A DNA stretch of 31,893 bases. It comes from JAJPXC01 sp964562375. GTDB taxonomy: Bacteria > Bacteroidota > Bacteroidia > Bacteroidales > Muribaculaceae. Of the stretch, positions 1 to 6,958 are shown piece after piece; the stretch's first letter is position 1, and each line of letters begins with the position of its first letter. Under the pieces are notes generated by a model that saw nothing but the letters and a program-made list of their open reading frames with translations, was not told the origin of the DNA and did no database searches. The stretch is taken from positions 1 through 31,893 of the forward strand of contig CAZLSW010000033.1 in the NCBI GenBank assembly GCA_964562375.1, given 5' to 3'. A program made the translations under genes and the position numbers.

Positions 1-147
1 TTAGTTGTTAGTTGTTAGTTGTTAGTTGTTAGTTGTTAGTTGTTAGTTGTTAGTGGTTAGTGGTTAGTGGTTAGTGGTTAATGGTTAATGGTTAGTGGTT
101 AATGGTTAGTGGTTAATGGTTAGTGGTTGGTGGTTAATGGTTGGTGG
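1..147. repeat. Heptanucleotide tandem array (TTAGTTG / TTAGTGG / TTAATGG)
   Basis: About 21 units in strict 7-bp register. The first eight are TTAGTTG; then the sequence drifts to TTAGTGG, TTAATGG and TTGGTGG, and finally to a non-repetitive GT-rich tail. The array touches the window edge, so its true length is unknown. It lies downstream of the UmuD-like gene when read on the minus strand. Every unit contains a stop triplet on the minus strand (TAA), and TTAG units also carry TAG on the plus strand. Because 7 is not a multiple of 3, the array closes all reading frames. I see no CRISPR-like spacer structure. Confidence 0.95.
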
Positions 148-165
148 GTGGTGGCAGGCTATTAG

Positions 166-262
166 GCTAAATGCTAAATGCTAAATGCTAAATGCTAAAT
201 GCTAAATGACAAATGCTAAACGCTAAATGCTAGAGACGCTAAATGCTAGAGCCGCTAAACGC
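166..262. repeat. Second heptanucleotide array (GCTAAAT)
   Basis: Units GCTAAAT repeat every 7 bp from 166, then become degenerate (GACAAAT, GCTAAAC, and copies separated by CTAGAGA or CTAGAGCC). The rightmost unit, GCTAAAC, contains the stop codon of the UmuD-like gene (CTA at 255-257, TAG on the minus strand). The coding sequence therefore ends inside the array. The two arrays are separated by about 18 bp of unique sequence. Confidence 0.93.
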
Positions 263-650
263 TTATCCGGGTGATGGAGAAGGTGATGACGCCCCAGAGG
301 ACGAAGTCGCTGTCGGCGGTGATGCGGATGTTGCCGGGTCGTAGCCAAGCGCATTGGTGGGGCGGGTCGGGATGCCAGCGGCGCACGATGAAGTCGCCAT
401 CGAGATACGCCATCACGCAGTCGCCATCCCGGGGTTGTAGCACTTTGTCGATGACCAGCAAGTCGCCCTCGTGGATACCGGCTTCGGCCATCACGTCGCT
501 GTGCATGCGGGCGTAGAACGTTGTCTCGGGGCTGCGCACCAGCACCTCGTTCATGTCAATGGCGTCGCACATGTAGTCCTGGGCCGGGGAAGGGAATCCG
601 GGCCTCACTCCCCGCGGGCGCTCCATCTCGTTGTCGCTTTGTATCTTCAT
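255..650 (-). CDS. umuD: UmuD-like S24 family protein, catalytic dyad lost
   Basis: UmuD is the SOS autoprotease subunit of DNA polymerase V; RecA-stimulated self-cleavage at Cys24-Gly25 activates mutagenic synthesis. The 131-residue product aligns along its length with E. coli UmuD: GFPSPAQDY at 18-26, the body up to EGDLLVID, then DGDFIV and the C-terminal WGVITF strand. I chose the ATG at 650 because UmuD needs only a short N-arm; an upstream ATG at 683 would add 11 residues. The catalytic serine of the GDSM motif is replaced by Val53 (HSDVM), the general-base lysine by Arg90 (VRRW), and the cleavage site reads Pro-Gly. The fold should persist but not Ser/Lys proteolysis. No umuC lies next to it within the window; the downstream side is a repeat array. 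It could be a constitutive UmuD-like decoy or partner, or a decaying gene. Confidence 0.85.
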   Translation of the reverse strand: MKIQSDNEMERPRGVRPGFPSPAQDYMCDAIDMNEVLVRSPETTFYARMHSDVMAEAGIHEGDLLVIDKVLQPRDGDCVMAYLDGDFIVRRWHPDPPHQCAWLRPGNIRITADSDFVLWGVITFSITRISV

Positions 651-655
651 CAACG

Positions 656-663
656 CAAATTTA
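656..663 (-). promoter_or_regulatory. -7 box TAAATTTG of the umuD-like gene
   Basis: Read on the minus strand the sequence is TAAATTTG-CGTTG-ATG, an exact TAnnTTTG Bacteroidota -7 element five bases before the chosen start codon. Transcription would begin at or next to the ATG, giving a leaderless or nearly leaderless mRNA. I do not see a clear -33 TTG at the usual 19-20 bp, so this is a moderate call. Confidence 0.5.
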
Positions 664-736
664 CCCTTCCCCCTACGCCACATTTCGGCACCCCAATCTT
701 AATAAACGTTAACAATACCTTCCTGCTTGGGAAGCT

Positions 737-754
737 CCTTTCCTCCTTTAAAGG
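737..754. repeat. Copy of dispersed 18-bp word CCTTTAAAGGAGGAAAGG (inverted)
   Basis: On the minus strand this 18-bp stretch is identical to 15683-15700, and 14 of its bases recur at 4000-4013. At the other two places it starts a GGAGGAAA octamer run next to a heptanucleotide array. It belongs to a dispersed intergenic repeat, here as a lone copy upstream of the UmuD-like gene. Confidence 0.75.
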
Positions 755-763
755 AATTAAGGA

Positions 764-1032
764 TTAACAGTTCAGGCTTCTCAAGTTATCCAAGAAACCA
801 CGAATAAACACTAATATCCACTAATTCAGCGATTTAACTTAAATTATCATTCAAGAATAACGCTTTGCTGCGCAAAGAATTAACACGAATTTCCATAACG
901 CAACGCTATCAGCATTAGTGTTAATTAAAGAGCGTAAGCTCTATAAAATTTATTTATAATCCCTGTTAACTTGTTGGTGTTCATTAGTGTTAATTCGTGG
1001 TTTCAATACTTGAGAATGTTGACTTAACAGTT
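764..1032. mobile_element. Candidate MITE-like non-coding element with inverted repeats and a 9-bp flanking duplication
   Basis: This fills most of the 380-bp gene-free gap between the UmuD-like gene and the ClC gene. Inverted repeat arms are seen at 794-815 versus 983-1004 (21 of 22 match) and, outside them, 778-786 versus 1008-1016 (9 of 9). The direct repeat TTAACAGTT occurs at both edges (764-772 and 1024-1032); the right copy overlaps the ClC stop codon by two bases. Inside are a repeated 14-mer (913-926 and 982-995) and a small hairpin AGAGC-GTAA-GCTCT near 930. There is no ORF for a transposase. The inverted arms do not abut the direct repeats exactly, so it could instead be a dispersed structured repeat. 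Confidence 0.5.
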
Positions 1033-2416
1033 ATTTCAGTAGCTTGTGGAAGTCGTTGTGGAGCCAGGTGCTACGAATGGGCATCCAGTGTCGCGACAGC
1101 AACGTTACCACCGAGTAGCTTATGACCGCCACCACCATCAGCGGGAAGAACATCCTGAGGTCGCCCGACATCTCGGCCACGAGGAATATTGCCATCAAGG
1201 GTGCCTGTATCGCCCCGGCCATCACCCCGGCCATTCCCCAAAAGGCATAGTCGCTGACGCTTATGTTGAGGCCCCACAGGGCGTTGGCCGTGGTGGCCGC
1301 GAATGTGCCCAGCATTGCCCCGGCGAACAGGGTAGGGGTGAAGTCACCTGCAACGCCGCCACCCGAATTGGTGGCCGAGCAGGCGATTCCCTTCAACAGC
1401 AACACTGCTCCCAAAAGCAATGGAATAGCCCATTGCGAGATGGCTCCGCTCCATAGCGTGTCGCTCAGGATACGCTCGTAATGGCCACTCAAGGAATCAC
1501 CAATGGCGCCATAGCCCTCGCCGTAGAGGGGGGGGAAGAACATCACAATCACGCCAATGAGCAATCCCGAGGCGATGTTTTTCAACCATGGGTTGCGCAT
1601 GGAGTCGAGGCGGTTCTCGGTTAGGCGCATCGTGTGGGAGTAATAGAATGAATATAAGCCGCACACCACGCCGAGAATGATGGCAGCAAGGGTCATCCCG
1701 GGGGTGAACTCAATCCGTGGTATAAAGTCGATATCCAGGGTCATCCCCGACAGGAGATAGGCCACGGTGGAGGCGGTAAGGCACGCGGCGAACAGGGCGA
1801 TGATTCCGGTTACCGATAGCTCCATGGCGAGTACCTCAATCGTGTACAATGCCCCTCCGATCGGTGACTTGAAGATGCCCGCGATTCCCGCTCCGGCTCC
1901 CACGGCCAGCAGCACGCCAATCATCTTGTCGGGTAAGCGGAAATATTTGCCCAGATTGCTGCCAAGACCGGCTCCCGTGAGTGCGATCGGGCCTTCCGCG
2001 CCAGCCGAACCGCCACAACCCAGTGTGATTGAGGCGCCCACGAGCGATGACCACATGGTGGAGCGGCGCATGCGGTAACGCTTAAGTGTCAAATGCTTGC
2101 GTATCAGCTCGGTGCCATGCTCAATGTTGTCCTTGATTACGTAGCGGCAGAAGGCTCCAACTATAAGCACTCCCACCACCGGCACCAAAAGCAACCACCA
2201 GCAAAGGCTCCCTCCTGGCATGTCAGGCATGGCCAGGTCGTGCATCCATCCTACGAGCAGCTTCATGAGCGTCGCGGCCCCTCCGCAGAGCACTCCTACC
2301 AAAAGGCTGAGCATAATCAACCCGGCCTTCAGGCTCATATGCCGTCGGCAGTCACATGCGAACGCGTCGAGCACTTGCCTGACGTTTCGCCTAGGTGGTT
2401 GAACGCTCCCTCTCAT
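1031..2416 (-). CDS. ClC family chloride channel or transporter
   Basis: A 461-residue polytopic inner-membrane protein of the voltage-gated chloride channel family, which moves Cl- (often in exchange for protons). The hallmark GAEGP lies at residues 139-143, with Glu141 at the external gating glutamate (Glu148 of E. coli ClcA). The helix-N type motif GGVAGDFTPTLFAG and a run of hydrophobic helices follow. In the stretch equivalent to ClcA FIIEEM, the sequence is YTIEVL, so the internal proton glutamate (Glu203) appears to be valine; coupled antiport may be altered. No CBS domains follow. The ATG at 2416 gives a basic, cysteine-containing N-tail; an ATG at residue 27 is a possible alternative start. 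It lies 139 bp downstream of hisS on the same strand, across a 10-bp repeat. Confidence 0.92.
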   Translation of the reverse strand: MRGSVQPPRRNVRQVLDAFACDCRRHMSLKAGLIMLSLLVGVLCGGAATLMKLLVGWMHDLAMPDMPGGSLCWWLLLVPVVGVLIVGAFCRYVIKDNIEHGTELIRKHLTLKRYRMRRSTMWSSLVGASITLGCGGSAGAEGPIALTGAGLGSNLGKYFRLPDKMIGVLLAVGAGAGIAGIFKSPIGGALYTIEVLAMELSVTGIIALFAACLTASTVAYLLSGMTLDIDFIPRIEFTPGMTLAAIILGVVCGLYSFYYSHTMRLTENRLDSMRNPWLKNIASGLLIGVIVMFFPPLYGEGYGAIGDSLSGHYERILSDTLWSGAISQWAIPLLLGAVLLLKGIACSATNSGGGVAGDFTPTLFAGAMLGTFAATTANALWGLNISVSDYAFWGMAGVMAGAIQAPLMAIFLVAEMSGDLRMFFPLMVVAVISYSVVTLLSRHWMPIRSTWLHNDFHKLLK

Positions 2417-2470
2417 GCATATAAAACGCCCAAGCCCCCGAAACGGTTGTCGATGGAGGCAGTTCCATCG

Positions 2471-2540
2471 GGGTCGATTTCTCTCGAATTAAGTCGAATT
2501 AAGTCGATTTAAGTCGAATGAAGTCGAATGAAGTCGATCC
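2471..2540. repeat. Decanucleotide tandem repeat (AAGTCGAATT-like)
   Basis: Seven 10-bp units in exact register between hisS and the ClC gene: GGGTCGATTT, CTCTCGAATT, AAGTCGAATT, AAGTCGATTT, AAGTCGAATG twice, and AAGTCGATCC. It sits upstream of the ClC start and downstream of the hisS stop. A 10-bp period is close to one helical turn, so every unit faces the same side of the DNA. Function is unknown. Confidence 0.9.
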
Positions 2541-2555
2541 TCTCACGAAGCGCGA

Positions 2556-3917
2556 TTACTTGAGATGGGAGAGGAATTCGGCCTGGGGGACAGTCTCTTG
2601 GCGTCCCGTGGCCATATCCTTGATGGTGATGGTGCCGTCGGCCAGCTCCTGCTCGCCAACGATTGCCACGAAGGGGATGTTGCGCTCGTTGGCCCACTTC
2701 AGCTGCTTCTGCAATTTGGTCTGGTCGGGGTAAATCTCGGCTGCTACACCCTCGGCACGGGCCGTCTTGAGCAACTGCATTGACAACGATGCCTCCTCGT
2801 CGCCAAGATTGGCCAGCATCACGCGGGTTGATTGGAGGGTGTCCTCGGGGTAGAGGTTGAGGGTGTTGAGCACGTCGTAGATGCGGTCGGCGCCGAAGGA
2901 GATACCCACTCCCGACAGTCCGGGCATTCCGAATACACCCGTCAGGTTGTCGTAACGGCCGCCACCGGTGATTGATCCCATCTCCACGCCGCGGGCCTTA
3001 ACCTCGATAATGGTGCCAGTGTAATAGTTGAGACCTCGAGCCAGTGACACGTCCAATTCCAATTCAGCGTTAAGCCCCAGTCGTTCCACGCCAGCTATCA
3101 CCTCCCGTAGCTCCTTTACACCCAGTGAGCCGATTTCGCTCTCGGCGAGGATACCTCCAAGCTGGTCGAGGCGCTCGATAATCGGGCCGTCGATTTTAAG
3201 GATGGGGGTAAGCTTTTCGACACCTGTGCGCGACAGGCCGCGCTCGAGTAGCTCCTCGTTGACTTTTTCGAGGCCGATTTTGTCAATCTTGTCGATGGCC
3301 ACGGTGATGTCCATCATCTTATCGGGGGCGCCGATCACCTCGGCGATGCCGGCAAGCACCTTGCGGTTGTTGAGCTTGATAGTGACGGGGATACGTAGCC
3401 GGGTGAAAACGTCGTCGATGAGCTGAATCAGCTCGATCTCGTTTATTAAAGATGTGGAACCCACGACGTCGGCGTCACACTGGTAGAACTCGCGGTAACG
3501 GCCGCGCTGGGGACGGTCGGCACGCCATACGGGTTGGATTTGGTAGCGCTTGAACGGCATCTGCAACTCGCCGCGGTGTTGCACTACATAGCGGGCGAAG
3601 GGGACAGTCAAGTCGTAACGCAAGCCCTTTTCCGAGATGGAGGAAGTTAATTTCACCGAGTCGCGGGCATCGAGGTGCTCGCCATTGGCCTTGGCCAGAT
3701 AGTCGCCCGAGTTGAGGATTTTGAACAACAGTTTGTCGCCCTCCTCGCCGTATTTGCCCATGAGGGTGGAGAGGTTCTCCATAGAGGGGGTTTCGATGGG
3801 GTTGAATCCGTAGAGACGGAACACCTGGCGAATTGTGTCGAAGATGTAGTTGCGGCGAGCCATCTCCTGAGTGGAGAAGTCGCGTGTACCTTTTGGAATG
3901 GAGGGTTTCTGTGCCAT
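2556..3917 (-). CDS. hisS: Histidyl-tRNA synthetase
   Basis: Class II synthetase that charges tRNA-His in the cytoplasm. The start is the ATG at 3917 (MAQKPSIPKGTRDF), the usual N-terminus for this family; a TTG nine bases upstream is in frame but unnecessary. The protein has 453 residues. Motif-2 region RYREFYQCDAD, the HisRS signature LARGLNYYTG and GGGRYD (motif-3 side) are all present, followed by the C-terminal anticodon-binding domain (VMLANLGDEE to the end). Upstream on the minus strand, TACCTTCG about 20 bp before the ATG resembles a -7 box with one mismatch, just past a TAGAAAC heptad run. Confidence 0.97.
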   Translation of the reverse strand: MAQKPSIPKGTRDFSTQEMARRNYIFDTIRQVFRLYGFNPIETPSMENLSTLMGKYGEEGDKLLFKILNSGDYLAKANGEHLDARDSVKLTSSISEKGLRYDLTVPFARYVVQHRGELQMPFKRYQIQPVWRADRPQRGRYREFYQCDADVVGSTSLINEIELIQLIDDVFTRLRIPVTIKLNNRKVLAGIAEVIGAPDKMMDITVAIDKIDKIGLEKVNEELLERGLSRTGVEKLTPILKIDGPIIERLDQLGGILAESEIGSLGVKELREVIAGVERLGLNAELELDVSLARGLNYYTGTIIEVKARGVEMGSITGGGRYDNLTGVFGMPGLSGVGISFGADRIYDVLNTLNLYPEDTLQSTRVMLANLGDEEASLSMQLLKTARAEGVAAEIYPDQTKLQKQLKWANERNIPFVAIVGEQELADGTITIKDMATGRQETVPQAEFLSHLK

Positions 3918-3960
3918 TTTCGTCAAAATTTTCCGCGAAGGTAGTGAAAAAGTTTATAAG

Positions 3961-4077
3961 TTTCTAGTTTCTGGTTTCTAGTTTCTAGTTCAGGGCTTAT
4001 AAAGGAGGAAAGGAGGAAAGGACCATTAACCATTAATCATTAACCATTAACCATTAACCATTAACCATTAACCACTA
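3961..4077. repeat. Composite repeat: TTTCTAG heptads, GGAGGAAA octamers, CCATTAA heptads
   Basis: Three ordered blocks fill the gap between hisS and the DUF6377 gene. Four TTTCTAG/TTTCTGG heptads run from 3961 to 3988. Two GGAGGAAA octamers (4004-4019) follow the word TAAAGGAGG. Then eight ACCATTA-type heptads run from 4022 to 4077. The last heptad, ACCACTA, contains the stop codon of the DUF6377 gene (4075-4077). The heptad-then-octamer architecture recurs at 15611-15770. Confidence 0.92.
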
Positions 4078-5658
4078 CTCGTCTTCCTCCATTGAGGAGA
4101 TGCGCATCACGTCGCGCTCGAAGGTGTCGCGGTTGATGGCCTTGTTCTTCATTTTGTTGCGGTAGGTGTAGATGGTATATACCGAGTAGTTGAGCACCTG
4201 GGCGATGCGGGTGCTTTCTTGGATGCCAAGTCGCATGAAAGCCAGGATACGCAGGTCGGTGTTGAGGATTTCGTCCTCTTTGAGAGCGATTTGCTCCTCG
4301 GGGCGTAACAAAGCGTTGACGCTGGCCACAAAGTTGGGGTAAATATGGAGGAAAGCGTTGTCAAACACGTCGTAAAATTCCTTGCTCTGCTCCTCGACGA
4401 ATTTACCCGACTTGGTGATCTTGAAGAGGTCGTCGATTTTGTTGGCGGCGATTTTGCGGTTGACGGTCTTGGAGAACTGGTTGAGCTTGTCCATATAAAT
4501 GGAGCACAGGTTGAGAAATTGGGAGATGTATACTTCTTTAATCTGGTTGGCCGAACGCAATTTGGCTTGCATTGACCGCATTCGGTGCATCTCACGGCGT
4601 AGCAACAGCAGGGTGATCACCAGTCCGAGTGCCACGATGATGATGGCGATGATAACGCCGCGGGAATGGTTTTGCCACTCCTTGATTTCCACGTTATGGG
4701 CTTTTTCGATGAACGGCAGGGCGTCGGCCGATTGTATCACGCGCAGTGTTGCGTGGCATGCCACGGCTCCGGCGAGGGCGGTGGATAGGTAGCGATGGGC
4801 GCGGTCGACGTCACCGTCGTCCATCATCACCTGTCCCAACTCCTGGAGCGACATTACCTCGAGAGTGGCAGCCTTGGTGTCGGCGATGGCCGAAAGGGTA
4901 AGATAGTAGCGATACTCCACATCATTGCCTCGCGCCTTGGCGATATCGGCCAACATGTGGGCGGCTCGGGCGTAGAGGTTGTCGCTTTCGGGAAGCTGGT
5001 CGAGCACCTCGGCCAAAAGCACCTTGGCCTTGGAATGTTCCTTGTGGAGAAGATAATACTCTCCCTTGTTCACTTTATAGCGGGGCGTTTCCTTGGGAAG
5101 GATTTCAATAAGCTGGGCGTGAGCGTCGAGGCTTTTCTGGTTCCAGCGTTCATGCACGTCGGGAAAACTCGTGTAATAAGCCGCGATGTAGCTGTACATC
5201 TGGCGCCCGGCGCGATAATACAGTTCCAGCAACTCCGGGGTAAGGGTGGAGGGATCCACTGCCGAATATTCACGCTCGGCCTCTCCTATGAATGCCGCCA
5301 GAGGCAATAGCGTGGCGCGCTTGAGGCGGAAAGCGATTCCTTCGGGATCGGCACCGATTTGGGTCGCCAGTTTGTAACCTTCATGGAAATAATAGAGGGC
5401 CGAGTCGTTGTTAAAGGCGGTATAGTGGTCGCCCAGGGCCATCATCAATCCCAGGCGCTTGCGGGGATTGGTCGACGAGTCGTAGACGTTTTTGAGCGAG
5501 TCGATGCTGGCTTGGCGTTTGGCGATGTATCGGTCGCGCATATCGAGCTCATGGTCAAGGCGTTTCAGGGCGTCGTTGGCCTGTTTCTCGGAGATTTGCA
5601 ACGCTGATGCCGAGAATGCGGTTAAAAGAGCTAATATGATGAATTTCAGTGGCTTCAT
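4075..5658 (-). CDS. DUF6377-type membrane regulator (TPR sensor with C-terminal helix-turn-helix)
   Basis: A 527-residue protein with an N-terminal signal sequence (residues 1-19), a helical TPR-like region to about residue 325, one transmembrane helix near 334-352 (GVIIAIIIVALGLVITLLLL), a short coiled segment, and a conserved tail typical of DUF6377 proteins of Bacteroidales (IKEVYISQFLNLCSIYMDKL). The end (STRIAQVLNYSVYTIYTYRN) reads like a LuxR-type DNA-recognition helix. The expected topology is periplasmic TPR and cytoplasmic DNA binding. Targets are unknown. It starts 20 bp after the lpxB stop on the same strand, so co-transcription with lipid A synthesis is possible. Its stop codon lies inside the adjacent heptad array. 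Confidence 0.85.
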   Translation of the reverse strand: MKPLKFIILALLTAFSASALQISEKQANDALKRLDHELDMRDRYIAKRQASIDSLKNVYDSSTNPRKRLGLMMALGDHYTAFNNDSALYYFHEGYKLATQIGADPEGIAFRLKRATLLPLAAFIGEAEREYSAVDPSTLTPELLELYYRAGRQMYSYIAAYYTSFPDVHERWNQKSLDAHAQLIEILPKETPRYKVNKGEYYLLHKEHSKAKVLLAEVLDQLPESDNLYARAAHMLADIAKARGNDVEYRYYLTLSAIADTKAATLEVMSLQELGQVMMDDGDVDRAHRYLSTALAGAVACHATLRVIQSADALPFIEKAHNVEIKEWQNHSRGVIIAIIIVALGLVITLLLLRREMHRMRSMQAKLRSANQIKEVYISQFLNLCSIYMDKLNQFSKTVNRKIAANKIDDLFKITKSGKFVEEQSKEFYDVFDNAFLHIYPNFVASVNALLRPEEQIALKEDEILNTDLRILAFMRLGIQESTRIAQVLNYSVYTIYTYRNKMKNKAINRDTFERDVMRISSMEEDE

Positions 5659-5678
5659 GTTGGGGTTCTCTTCCTTGT

Positions 5679-6848
5679 TTAAGTATGCGTCAACCTCAGG
5701 AGCGTTTTTGCGGCTGATAGGGCTGCTGGATGGGTGCCTAATTTTTGACGCATCTCTTTGTAACCGTCCAATTGGGCTTGGTGGCCTTCACCCTTGGGTA
5801 ACACCTTCCCCAACTCCCGTATTAGGATCTCGGGGGTGCAAAGGTGTACAAGGGCCTCATGGACAATCTCTCGCCCGGTTATGAGGTTGGGTAGCGACAC
5901 GTAGGGCACGTGTATAAGTTGTTTCATAATATTATAGGACAACCGGGAGCCGTTGGCACGGTAGCACACCACTTGGGGCGTGCCCAAAAGGGCACATTCC
6001 AGCGTGGCAGTGCCGCTGGTGACTAACGCGGCTTCAGCGTAGCGCATCAGCTCGAACGTCTTGCCAAAGATAATCGTGGGGGCTTTCTCGGCCGATTCGT
6101 CGCGGCGAGCGTGGGGATCGCCTGTGGCTTCCAACACCGATTTGTAGAATTGGGGGTCGATTCCCGGGGCACCAGCCACCACCACTGGATACTGCGGGAA
6201 TGACTCAGCGGCCTTCAGCATCACGGGAAGGTTGTTGCGTATCTCCCCCTTGCGGCTGCCGGGTGCCAGCAACAGGTAAGGCTGACCGTCTAGGCCCAGC
6301 GCGTCAATAAAGGCTTTGCGGCTGGGGAGCTTGGCGATACGCTCGTCAATCTCCTCGCGGGAGGGGTTGCCCACGTATTCCACATCCATTCCCTTGCCAC
6401 GGAAATATTCCACCTCAAAGGGCAAGATTGACAGCACTTTGCGCACGTATTTCTTGATCGATTTCACGCGCCATTCCTTCCAAGCCCACACCTTGGGGGA
6501 GATGTACCAATACACAGGCACGCCGAGCCTGACGGCCTCCTTGGCTAGCTTGAGGTTGAAACTGGGGTAATCCACAAGGATCAGAGCGTCGGGCTTGCAC
6601 TGGCGCAAGGCCTGCTTGGCTATCTTCAAGTTGTCGAAGATTCCGCCGAGGTTGCGTAGGATTTCGGAGAAACCCATGAAGGCCATGCGGCGGTAGTGGA
6701 TCAACGGTTGCACGCCAGCGGCCTCGGCCATCTCGTCGCCACCGAGGAAGGTGAATTGCGACGTGTGGTCGAGCTGCTTCAGGGCCTTTATCAATTGAGC
6801 CGCGTGGAGGTCGCCAGAGGCCTCACCGGCCGATATCATCCATCTCAT
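5679..6848 (-). CDS. lpxB: Lipid-A-disaccharide synthase
   Basis: GT19 glycosyltransferase that joins UDP-2,3-diacylglucosamine and lipid X to make the lipid A disaccharide at the inner face of the inner membrane. The 389-residue sequence carries the family landmarks in order: AGEASGDLHA at the N-terminus, LVDYPSFNLKLA, YYISPKVWAW-like text (YWYISPKVWAWKEWR), LLAPGSRKGEI and SGTATLECALLGTP (nucleotide-sugar site). Length is normal. It is divergent from clpC and upstream of the DUF6377 gene. Presence of lpxB shows a Gram-negative outer membrane with lipid A. Confidence 0.97.
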   Translation of the reverse strand: MRWMISAGEASGDLHAAQLIKALKQLDHTSQFTFLGGDEMAEAAGVQPLIHYRRMAFMGFSEILRNLGGIFDNLKIAKQALRQCKPDALILVDYPSFNLKLAKEAVRLGVPVYWYISPKVWAWKEWRVKSIKKYVRKVLSILPFEVEYFRGKGMDVEYVGNPSREEIDERIAKLPSRKAFIDALGLDGQPYLLLAPGSRKGEIRNNLPVMLKAAESFPQYPVVVAGAPGIDPQFYKSVLEATGDPHARRDESAEKAPTIIFGKTFELMRYAEAALVTSGTATLECALLGTPQVVCYRANGSRLSYNIMKQLIHVPYVSLPNLITGREIVHEALVHLCTPEILIRELGKVLPKGEGHQAQLDGYKEMRQKLGTHPAALSAAKTLLRLTHT

Positions 6849-6853
6849 AGGCG

Positions 6854-6861
6854 CAAATTTA
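6854..6861 (-). promoter_or_regulatory. -7 box TAAATTTG of lpxB
   Basis: Minus-strand TAAATTTG-CGCCT-ATG. The box and its 5-bp distance to the start codon are the same as for the UmuD-like gene, implying a leaderless or near-leaderless transcript. The -33 side is not clear. Confidence 0.55.
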
Positions 6862-6904
6862 CGCGTTTTTCCAGAATTTTCGCATCATTTGGCACAATTA
6901 TTGC

Positions 6905-6933
6905 TTGCGAGTTGTTTTAATATCGTAACTTTG
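6905..6933 (+). promoter_or_regulatory. Promoter of clpC
   Basis: TTG at 6905-6907, an 18-bp spacer and TAACTTTG at 6926-6933 match the Bacteroidota -33/-7 pattern. The ATG follows 25 bp after the -7 box. I see no CtsR- or CIRCE-like operator in the gap shared with lpxB. Confidence 0.7.
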
Positions 6934-6958
6934 TACTTGCATTCGCATACACAACATA

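Noticed and set aside
1..262. CRISPR-like array
   Set aside because: Units are 7 bp with no spacers between them, and no cas gene is present in the window.
684..1030. tRNA or small RNA gene in the gene-free gap
   Set aside because: I looked for a cloverleaf and CCA-like end and saw only A/T-rich inverted repeats; the hairpins are better explained by the MITE-like element.
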